Of a DNA stretch of 64,000 nt, positions 51,801 to 63,800 are shown piece after piece; positions within the stretch are counted from its first letter, which is position 1, and the number at the start of each line of letters is the position of its first letter. Location: NCBI RefSeq assembly GCF_047495875.1, contig NC_092466.1, positions 19,030,561-19,094,560 of the forward strand, in the 5' to 3' direction. The translations under genes were made by a program, and so were the position numbers. This DNA is from Pithys albifrons albifrons. Taxonomy: Eukaryota; Chordata; Aves; Passeriformes; Thamnophilidae. The notes under the pieces are model-generated. The model was not told where the DNA came from. It made no database searches and saw nothing but the letters and a program-made list of their open reading frames with translations.

Positions 51801-54800
51801 GCAGTCACTAAAATCTGATTTGTAATATCACAGGAGGAAGTTCCCTTATGCCTTATTGTTTGGAGCGTTTCTATTTCTGTTTATCTTGATAGATGCATCC
51901 ACTAAATGTTCAATGGATAGATTCTTTTAGTGGTACCTTCTTCATCTTCCTTTGAAAAACAGACTTGCAGGAAAACCAAGTGCCAATTAATTTCCATAAC
52001 TCTCATATTCCACTCAAACTGTAAAGTGTTTTATTTTAATATGTGTGTATTTTAAGGAGCCACTTAATACCAAGTATTTATTTCACATTGAAGATTTTTT
52101 TTCCTTGAATGCTCTTTTATTTTAGGTACCAGGGATTGGGTCCAACAGTGATTGTTTGTCCAGCTACTGTGTTGCATCAGTGGGTAAAAGAATTCCACAC
52201 TTGGTGGCCTCCATTTAGAGTCGCTGTTCTCCATGAAACTGGTTCTTATACCAAGAGTAAGGTAATGGTTGACATCCATTTTGTAATTCTACAAAGACTT
52301 CTTTTTTTTTTTCTTGGCACTAGCAGAAAAAAAAAAAAAAAATCCCCTGTTCCTGAATGTTTCTATGTAGGAATGAGCTTGTGGCCATTCTCTCAATGTT
52401 TTAAAAGAAAAAAAGTTGACTGTTTTGTATAGCTTTATTAGTAAACTGGAGGAAAAGGGGGTCACATGGAATAGATGCGCATTATGATTGCATTGCCTGA
52501 ACAAATTAAACATACTAACAGATTTCTTGCTGGAGGCTTCCTTGTACTGTAGTCCATGCTAGGAGTTAATGACTAGACTGCCTGTACCCCAGATATGTGC
52601 TACTAACACTTACGAATTCTCTTCTTGCATTTCTGTGATCTGATGCAATTTCACTTCAGTTGGTCACTGCCAGTTGACATCATCACTTAATTTCATTTTC
52701 TTTAATGACAGTGTTATTTTGCTAGTTTTCATTGTTTCAAGCACTGCCCTTTCTGTCTTTTTAATTTTCTTTACCACTCTCTTCATAGGCATGTTCTTAG
52801 TCTGTTTATTCGGTAAGGAAGCCTGACTTGTTTGAAGTTTCAAACTTTGGTAGCTTGCAGGAACAAAACAAGAAAAACTTAAATTCTTACTTTCCCCTAT
52901 CCTCGTATTTCAGATGCTTAAATGGATTTTCAGTATTCAGCAAAGTATTTCTAAATTTATCTTTAAATATTTATTGAATTTCTTGTAATAACATTGAAAT
53001 GATATGATGCTTAATTGCACTTGATTAAACGTGTTCTGAGGTAATTGATGCAGTTACAGCACATGGCAAAAAAGGAATAGCACACTCTAATGTGCTAATA
53101 GCTTCCTGTTGTTCAATTAACTTGGTGTGTTTTCAAGCTCTAAAAGTCTGTTGACCTCAATAACATTCTTGCATGTCTTCCTAAATTAACTCATGTGTGC
53201 TTATTTTGGGCTATTTGTTAATTAATGGACTTGACAGACTGGCTCAAATTTTTCCATCTGTAGAAATAGTCAGATTTTGAGGACTTCACCTTCCCATTGT
53301 CCTCCTAAAAATGCATGTTCAACAACTTAAAAGAATTTGGATACCACATGAGCACTTTAAATAGCGCAGATTTAGAGAACTGATTCTAATGCTTCCATGT
53401 TCTAAGCGCTGCAACCATATCCTTTAAAAAGTGTCACTGCTAATATGGTCTTAATCTCATGCAGGTTTTTTCTTAGATGCCTCTTAATCAGAGAAGAGCA
53501 AGCCAAAGTACGATAAAAATGCACACCTTTCCCATCCTAGTGGCCCTTACACCTGCAGTAAGAGTTTACTAACAATTTATTAGCATGAATAACACTTGTA
53601 CATTGAAAATATATCATGAAAAATACAGGACAGGTGATTTACTCCTGCCTAGGATTTATTTTCAATATACATTCTTTCTGTGAATACTTTTGTGTTGATC
53701 TGATCTCTTGAAAATTCCATCCTATGACAACTTGTGGCATTACAGGAGACTACTTTTGCACATGTTAAATTTAAAATGCTCATCCAGTGACCATTCTGTC
53801 CTTATGCTCTGGTATAGCGTATAAACCTAAGTAAGTTTAAGAAATAAATTAAGAAATAGTGTCTAGACTGTGTAAGAAGATATGTTTATTCTTTGATTGA
53901 GATTAATTTTACCTAGCCAAAAGCCAGCTCACTGGGCACCTGTGATCTCAGTGTTGCACAGACCTATTCAGAATTAACTTGACAGTTCTAGGATTTACCT
54001 GTTATTCTGTTAGTGTGTTGTGGTTTATCACAAAGTAAATGAGAAGAGTTTTGTGCTGGACAGCTAACTTGCCAGGAAAGGATTGGGGAAATTAACTTTG
54101 TTATCAGCTTTGAAGTGAGAAAGGTCACTTCAGCCTCTGATGATGTTAGAATTTTATGAACAAGTGGAAGAAAGTAATTGTCCTCCAGATTAACTGGACA
54201 TCTGACAGCAAAGATATCAGTGGATTTTGAGGACTACATTATCCTGTAGTGGTTAGCCAGCAGGTTGTTTGTGAAAAAACACAGTATTGCAGCTTGTTCT
54301 CTGCAGGCCTGTGAAAGAGGGACAGGTGATTTCTAAGGAAGAGAGAAAGAATAATTATGAAACTACTGAATGAGAATTTTACAAAAAAAATTTCATCTAT
54401 GACTGATATCCCATAAGGCAAGACAGTATTTCATAGCAGAAACAGACAACAGCTGAAGTTTCATTTCATGAAATTTAAGTTGATGTTTAGGTGCGATAAA
54501 TGTACATAATTGTTACATAACATTCTCAGGAATCCTGAAATACTAGAAAATACTAAATCTTTCAACATTGGTGAAATTATATGCTTTTATGAATGGGCAT
54601 TTTCTGTTGCACTTTCTAAGGTACAAAAGCATCAGTGCAAGAGCCTGTCTCCCACTTCTTTAGGCTTACCCACAGAAGTATTTCACTTGACAGTGAAGAG
54701 TGGGGGAAACATCTGCTCTGTTTTATCATAAACTGATACTAGGCAATACTTTGCATATCTGTTCAGTTGTTGCACTTTGGTAGTGTCACAAAAGGACTTC

Positions 54801-57800
54801 TGAGCAATGTGGTAAGTGAAAGGCTCGCCAATTTTTAGCTTGAAATATCCTTTCTTCCTACTCCACTTAGGTTTTCTTTGCAAGAAATTACAGGATTTTC
54901 ACAATAATAATATAAAATAATAGTCTGAATTGCGAGCACTAGATTGACTGCCCATCTTGTCAGCCAGTTTCAGATCAGTCACTGAGACATCCCACTTAGA
55001 TACCTCTGGTGTTACAATATTTCTGTAGGTTTTTAGCATATGTAAAAGCTTCAAAAGAGAGATTACTTTATTCCTTTGTTAAAATAACAAAGGTAGAAAG
55101 TTTTGGCAGTAAAGGAAAGGAATGAAAAGCTCCAGTTTCATGCCATGAAATATGCCTGATAATTTTAAGACCTTCAGCTACCCACAATTTGGGAAGGCAG
55201 ATTGGTATTTTAGATGATGACCAGCTTGGAGGGTTTTCCAAGGCTTTTGAGCTAGTTTAAGGCGTTTGGATGAAATGTAAAACTTGCCATTATTATTATC
55301 ATTGTTGTTGTTATTATTATTATTATTCACAGAAGATCATTTGGTTCTTCTATGATGAAAAATGTGCTTAGGTTGGAAGCAGTAGGAAAAACCCTTTTAA
55401 GTAAGTCTTCCTCTGTGAAGTCAGCTTTCAGTTTGAACAAGGTATAGCATTTGTGGCTAAATGTGTCCTATGGTGCTGCCTTATGCTATTAAGCTCCTAC
55501 TATGGTTTATGTTTAAATCTGATCTGTAAACATTGAGTGCTTTCAGACCTCTAAGGATGAGAGAAAACAAACAAGTAAATATAATGTAGTGTATAGCATT
55601 TTATTTATGATACAGAACAGAAAGTAAGGAGAAGAAAGCTCTGCAAGTGTTGGAAAAACAGCATTCTGTACAAAGAGCTTGTCCTTTTTTTTCAAAACTT
55701 CTGTTGGCACATAAGCATTACGTAAGAGGCAACATGAACTGTGGTTATCTTGTTTAACATAGTGGGTATGGAAAGAGGCTGTATTTTTTAAATACTGAAG
55801 TTTTTTAAAGGCTGAAGTTTTAATTTCTTGATCTCTTCGAACAAGTTTAACAGTTTAAGTGAGTTTAACAATTCTTTCTGATGGTAATCACATACCATTT
55901 GTAAAGCTGTATTTTTGCATTCCATTGTTCTGGTTAAATGCAGACACAAAATGCAGCTCTCAAAAGCAATTGTCAGCAATTGCAGCTGTGAAACCATCTA
56001 CTTGAAGATGACTACACATTGAAAATTTTAGACCTTCTACCCTCACAACAGAGTAGCTAAAGGCTCTGAGTTAAGGACCACACTCAGCTTAGTATCATGC
56101 CCCAAGAAGTAGCATTCCTGTTAAATATGTACTAAGTGCTCTAGCTCTTCTTATTGCAACTTTTACATTATTAAACGTTCTAATGTATTCTTTTGAAGCC
56201 TCTTCATGGTGCCATTTAGATTGTTTTGTTGGGGGCAGGGAAATAATAAAGAGGTTTTATATGTTGAATTTATGGATGTCCGGGCTTAATGGTTGGTTAT
56301 GAGATAGTGATAAGGCTGCTGAAGAGTGCATTTTTGATTCACAAGTGAAATATGGTTGTGTAAGTGACTACATACTTTCTCTAAGTTCACACGTGCCTCA
56401 AAGGTATCTGAATGTTTAGAGAATTTTGTAGTTACCACTAGTTTCTCTCTTCAAGTTTAGTCTTAATATATAGATATCTGTCTAAGAAAATTACCGTTTT
56501 TAATATACAACAATGCAGGATCCAGGACCCCTTAAAAAGTTTTGAAAGACTACTTTATCAAAAAAAACCCCACATTATTTCTGTAAGTCAAAAAAATTGT
56601 CCTGTTTTTGTACGTTCAGAAACAAACTTGTAGGTACTGTGAGGTACCAACAGGAAAAAAGCATTTGGTTAAAGTTGTGTCTTTAGAATAAAGATTTTAG
56701 CCTTAAGAAATGCTGCTTGTCAAAAATCATCCGGTCTTTGTACATTGCATGTGTCCCAGTGAAGACAAGGCAACACAGTTAACTTACCTCCCCAACTTAG
56801 GAGAAAATACTGTCCTTGAGTTTTAAAGGCCTGAAGTACTGTGCTGAACAGAAACGCAAGTTCATAATTAGTCTACTCACATGTTCCTCCATTCATTAGC
56901 ATCATATAAAGGCCAAAGTTCAGAATTTCAAAACTGGCTAACAACTAACAGCTGTGTTATTTTTTGGCTTTAGTAGGATATGTCTCTCTTAAGCAGATTT
57001 TTTTTCCTATACTTCATTGAAATGTATTTCATGATAAAAAAGTAAAATTGAATTAAAAATGCCTTAATCTAACCAAACAGGAATTGTGAATTAAAGAATA
57101 CATTATAAAATAGCATAAATTCTGAAATGCCACACCCTCAAGAATGTGTATGCAATATTAATTCTGTTACCATATTTTAAAATATTTAAAATTATTCTAA
57201 GAGCTGCAGCTAAAGTGAAGGCAACCTCTGAGAAAGTACGTAATGCAATCAAAAGAGAGTAAGTGTTGTAGTCTGAGTTGATAAAATTGTGTTTCTTCAT
57301 TGTCAGCACAAATCCTTGTTTATTAAAAATTTAGCTCGAAGGAAACTTTAATTAATTACAGGTTCAGTAAATCCTGACTAGGATTCTGCTGTGGTGTGTT
57401 TGCAGTGAATGGCCTTCATGTGTCTGTGTTTCACTTCTGTTCTCTCTGCTACCTGACAGCGTGATTTATGGCTGTTGTTTTCTACTAGTCCACTGTTTGC
57501 CCTCTAGGAGGGATTGGTCTCTTGAGCCTCCATAATAACAGAAGCACTTTCACAAAACATCTTTTAATGACAAGAGTGTAGCATTCTGTAAGTCAGGCTA
57601 ATTGCAGACATACCTATTAATTGCAAAAATTAGGAGAGGTTACATATTTTACAAGCTTTTAATTTTAAATCGCCCGAGATGATTTGACTTAAGTGTTTGG
57701 GTAGAGATGTCTACAATATTCTATGATAAGCCATTGCTGAGACTCGAGAAAAGTTGCAGACCGTGGATAATGTACCACATAGAATTAAGCTTTGGGTGTC

Positions 57801-60800
57801 CACACCTGCATAGAAATCGTACTCTCTCTGTAATACAAATTGCTTTGAAGATTGTGTATTCTCTTGAGAATCGGGATGCCAACATTAAATAATGTGTTGT
57901 GGTTTTATCAGGAAATGATAATCAGAAAGTAGAAATTCTTGAAAAGAGCTTTAAAGCTTGAGGTATGTGTGAGCAACTAATTTTACTATAAAAGATCACA
58001 GACCTTTAACACCATCTAAGATTTTTTCCCTTTTGTTTTTGTTGGGTTTGTTTGTGGGGGTTTTTATTGTTGATTTTTGGGTTTTGTTTTCTTAAAGGCA
58101 CTTCAACTAATCAGGATTTTGTCTTTCATTTAACTAATTCTGTGGTGGTTCTACTTTCCATTTTTCTTTTACATGAGTATGTTTGTTTTGCCCCTAATTG
58201 CTTCCCAGCCCATCATCTTCTGTTTAAGTCCTCTAGATTTTTATGTAGAGGATAAGTGCAATAAAGATGAGTCCTGAATACTGTGGGAAGTGACACAGAT
58301 GGTCTCTGCCCTACATAATTTGCAACTATAAAGGCTACTAAAAACCCATGGAAGGTTATAGCACAAAATTTGAAGATTGATAACAAATATATTAATCCTG
58401 TTAATGAGAAAGGTTAGACAGAATTTAGGATTAACCAAATAGATTTTTGTGATTGTTTTTCAGTTTTTTGCTTGTTTAATTTTCCTCTGACATTCTAGAT
58501 CTTGCTTGCAGTACACAAAGGTGTGTTTGTGGCATGAGTGTAGGAGGACTTGAAGAAACCAGTTGCGTTATTCAAATCAGTGCTTGCTTTTTTAGACATT
58601 GCCTTTAAAAAAATAAACCCTACTCTTTCCTTCTGACCAGTCTTATAACACATATTATAACATGGTGTTCAAATGCTTCGTTCTTTTACAGATGAGCTAA
58701 AAATCATATCATCAAAATCTTGCCCAAGCTTATTTTTTTTTTGCAAAGTATATTATGTATCTGCTTTTACAAAACTTTTTATACAAACATTGGATAGCAG
58801 ACCTCTCTATGTGTGCAGTTCAGGAGGGCTGAGATTTGTGTCTCACTGACAATATGCATCTTTTGCTTTTAGGTGAAACTAATTAATGAAATTGCTTCAT
58901 GCCATGGAATTCTAATTACATCTTATTCATACATTCGACTGATGCAGGATAACATCCACATGTATGATTGGCATTATGTGATTCTGGATGAGGGTCACAA
59001 AATCCGAAATCCAAATGCTGCAGTCACACTTGCATGCAAGCAGGTACTTTATTAAAAATAAATTTAAGTGCTCTGGGCGGAGGTTCCAAAATCTAAAAGC
59101 CGATCATAAAAATATATGTGTGATCATTAATAAAGAATAAAAGCATAAATCACAATTGTCTGTATTTGACTAATTAATTTGCTTAGTGTTTTTAATGAGT
59201 TTACATGAATAAATTTGTGGAAGTGTGGCAGAGAAAAGAAATCAGAAATTTTAAATTGCGTAGTAATTTACCATTGGGGATAAATGTCAGATTGCTGATG
59301 TGAATTTTCTGCCAACAGTTTATGGACTGCTATTTTTTTCATGAATATGAAGCCACATATTTTAACATGAGAATTCACTGATGGTGAAGTTGAATACACT
59401 CCGAGGCAGGAGGCAGGTTACACCATGAACCATGAAAATAACTTTCTTTTGCTTTTGTGGTTTTTATTAATAGTTCCGCACACCCCATCGAATCATCTTG
59501 TCTGGCTCCCCTATGCAAAATAACCTAAAGGAGCTTTGGTCCCTCTTTGACTTTATATTCCCAGGAAAATTGGGAACACTACCTGTGTTCATGGAGCAGT
59601 TTTCTGTCCCAATAACCATGGGAGGATATTGCAATGCTTCTCCTGTCCAGGTAAATGCATCAAAAATAGCACTTTGCTTGGAGGAACTGTTATGTTGTTT
59701 TTAAACTGACATCTAAATGTACTTCATGCTGTATATTCCAGACAGTAACACAAAAAAGAGTTGCATGTGTGTTTTACTGCTCTATGTGAAAAAGAACCAT
59801 TCAACTGAATGAGACCATTTCATTTATACAGGGGTACAGCTTTTATGCAGGGTTTTCTTGTCAAAAGCCATGAAGTTTAAATCATTAGAAGTATTCTTTG
59901 ATATGAAATAAAGATAAAATACATGAGGTGGAAGGTGACTGATCTCATATTTTGATGTACTTAAGTAGAATTTTCCTGTTTGATATGAAGTTTTGGCAAA
60001 TTATGCAGTAAGAGGGATCCTTAAATCCAAGCTGAAAACTACTTTTGTTTTAAAAGGTAAAGTAGGTGTTGGAAGTCTGAAAGATAAACTAATTTTGAAA
60101 GCAAAAACATATTTAGAAAATTATTTTGAATGTCAGTCTTTGTAGCTGTGATTCTCAATATTGACTGAGAACATTTTTCAGATTAGATGATAAATAGTCT
60201 GCATCATAATCTGCAGAGTAACTTTTGTGTAAATGCTAGTAAGTTGTATCCTGTTACTCTTTGTAATGCACACATGCATTTCTGAAGTTTTTTCTTTTTG
60301 AGTTTAAGTACTTCCCTTATCTAAATCTTAATAATATACTAAATTCAACTTTCTATTTCATTTTTTACATATCATTAATTTATTATATTCTTTGTTTTGC
60401 TTTAAGAGAAATTAAGGTATTTTTAGCCATTACATACAGTTAATACCCATCTCACACATCCTTTACCCATTGTAGAACCATGTGCTCCATTTAAGGCCAG
60501 AGTGACCTTTAGTTTCTGTGATCATGGGGATTTTCTTGTACTGATTTTTTTTTTTCAAGTAGACTCAAGTGAGCACTAATCTTTGCTTATTGTCTAGTAA
60601 CCACCATTGCTGCAGGCTTTTTTTTTGGTCTTCAGCACATGTATTAGCACTTTTTCATTAAGATTTTGGTGTTGTGTAAATTTATACTCACTTCTTTCTT
60701 GGTTTCTAATGAAATACCTCGCTTCTGATCTCTTTTCAAAGACAAATCTGTTGTAAGGAAAACTTACTCAATTTGATTGTTGCTAGCATGAATTTTATTG

Positions 60801-63800
60801 CAGTTAGTATTATGTTGAATATTTAACTGTAGATCCATGGCAAATATAAGCCATCTAATTTTGTTAAAATTTTCCTATCATTACTTAGGGAATTTTGCTT
60901 GTTGCTAAAATTAATATCAAGAATCAAAATACAACTTGTGGGGTTTTTCTTCCTGTTTTCAGGTAAAAACTGCATACAAATGTGCCTGTGTGTTACGGGA
61001 CACCATAAACCCCTACTTGCTGAGAAGAATGAAGGCTGACGTGAAAATGAGCCTTTCACTTCCAGATAAAAATGAACAGGTTTGCTTATCTCTTCACTAC
61101 TAGATCTGAGTCCTCACCCTCCCCAAAATTCAGTCTTTCCTGGTCATTTGGAAATAATTTGTGCTAATAGCAGATGAAATGCTATTTTAACTAAAGAGAA
61201 GATGTAGAGCTTTCAAGATTCAGGTTCTTTTCACCAGCGTTCTGAGTATTAGATGGCAGCAGTCTTGCAAGTTCTCTCCAAGTGCACTCATCTAAAAAGC
61301 AAAAGATAGAGGAAGTGTAGTCAGGTCTGTTTAATATTGTCCTGCTAGGTCTCAAGTGCATAGAAATGAGTTCTGTCTGTTTCCTTCTTTACAGCAGGAA
61401 ACACTTTAGCACTGTTTCCTGCTGTAAAAAGATTAGGTTGGGCAGCAAATAATAGAGAAATACTTGATGGCAGTTGTTCATATTGCACGCTAGCTGACCT
61501 ATACATTCTAATAAATTTCCAAAATATTACTCTTTGATGGAAAACTTGTTTGCTTTACTACAGGGTGGAATAATTTTTTAGGAAAGATTTTGATTCAAAG
61601 TGGAAGAGGTTGAAAGTATGAGTTGACTAAAATTCCTACAAATACTCACTTGTAGTAATTATTAGACACGTTGCCAGTTGTGTTTCACTACTTCAGGCTT
61701 TCATATTTTCTCCTCATTGCCTTCCTGTCTTCTCCCTCTAAAAGAGAAGTAGATGTGCTAGTCTTCGTAAGACAATGTTTTAAGGTACATAATAAACAAG
61801 TAGGCCATACTGTTTCTGCTATGCAGTCTAGCAATATTTTTAATAATTTTTTTAATTTCTACATACTTCAAAGTATACTGGGCTACTTAATCTAAAGAAT
61901 GCAATCATGCCCATATAAAACAAATTTGATTTTTATTCTTGTCAGTCACAGGGCACTACCTCAGTTTGACTTACAGCATAATGTTGGGTACCTTGCAGGA
62001 TGCGAGGAAGTGGTTTTGTTCCGTTTTAGCCCATCAAAGCATCTGAAAAATCATTATATGCTCACACTCAAAGTCTAACGACAGAGCGGATAACATGTAC
62101 TAACCTTCCCATGAGGTAGTAAGAATTTGCAAGTTGTAAGAGACATAACAAACCCACAATGGAAAGCATTTCCTATAATCAGCTTTGAGAGAATGTTAAC
62201 GTTGCACAGTTACCTCATTAAAACTGGAAAATGGCAACACTTCCAAAACTAAAGCAATTTGAGGGGAAAACAAAGCTGGGAAATAGCACATAAACCCTCA
62301 TGAAACTCAACTTAGTGATTATGTTCATTCTCTAAAAATTATATATAATTTTTTTTATTTCTAATTTTTTCTGTGCAGTATCTTTTAGCTTAGTAATTCA
62401 GTATGTCAGACATCTATGAAGCTTTACTGTAAAACATTGTAAAATTTTAAAATTCACAGGTTGGGCTTGAGTGGTTGTTTTGTTTTGTAGGTCCTCTTTT
62501 GCCGTTTGACAGAGGAACAGCGTCAAATCTATCAAAATTATATCAACTCTCAAGAAGTTTACCAGATTCTCAATGGAGACATGCAGGTGGGCATTAATAA
62601 GGGTAATGACAGGTAGAGTTTGGTGGATAAAGTCAGGGACTGGCCTTTGCATTCTTCTAGCTGGATTCTGATAAGAAAGGGAAGCAAATGCTTTATTCCT
62701 GTTTTGACTTTTTTTTTTCTAGATCTCACAAAACTTAGTGGCCAAGTTTTTTCAAGTGCCTAGCCATTTTAATTATCCCAGTGAAAACTATTTTAAGGAA
62801 CTTGATCTTCAAGAGATGGCTTGTACAAGACTATCTGCAGAAATTTACCAAAGATGTAACAGAATGGGCTATTATATTTGCTAGGGTTCTGAAAATTTTG
62901 AACAGTAAGTGTCAGTGCTTTTATTAGATGTTTTGTGGTCACAGCACCAAACCCCAACTGAAAAACAAAAACCCTGTTGTGCAAACAAACCACAAATTAT
63001 GAGCAGGCCCATCCAACTTGCTGTGCTAGAAGACTGAGGGATTTGCTGTTTTAAGGTAGTCTATTTTAATGAGTGCTCATTATATCAGAAGAATAAATAA
63101 CACTTGTAGTATTATGAAGTGAATAACTGAACAGAACCCTTCTAACCTGGCATCAAAAATGGTAATTTCAGCTTTGTCTATTTGATCAAGTATGTTAACT
63201 CATACATTCTTTGTTTCCGTGTATTCTGATGGGTGTATCACGCGCTCTGGTGCATATACTTATTGTCTGTCTTAAGTTGCCTGCTAATATGGCAGGAGTT
63301 GGACAGGAAAGATACAATAATTGCAAGAAGCAACCTTGGTAGAATTTTTCCTTTGAGTAGGAAAAATCTGACTGTGAGTTGCAGCTAGGGACTGCTTTTG
63401 CTAATGTGGAAATCCTTGCAAAGTTCTTTTGTTACCAGAATAAATTCACAAGAAAATAAAATTTCACTGACCTTCTCTTGTAGTGATATTGCCTAAAACT
63501 TTTGAGGAAACAAATATTAGCATACATTGACTTCCCTAAAGAGCAAGCCATTATTAAAACCAAACTTTTTTATGATGACTGGATTAATCCATTGCTGTTT
63601 ATTTGTCTCAACCACAACCCATACAGATGCAAGTATTTATCATGAAAATAAAAATACTTTTATCATGTATTCTTTAGATTCTTGTAGGACTATCAACTTT
63701 GAGAAAGATTTGCAACCACCCTGACTTTGTGTCTGATAGTTCCAGCATTTCAAAGTCTGTATCAGATGCTGAAGTGGAGGAATCAAGTCAATTTGGATAT

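Noticed and set aside
52262..52432. Read-through of exon 8 into intron 8
   Set aside because: It is translated T and A runs with no CSB similarity; the donor gtaatg is acceptable and exon 9 joins in phase.
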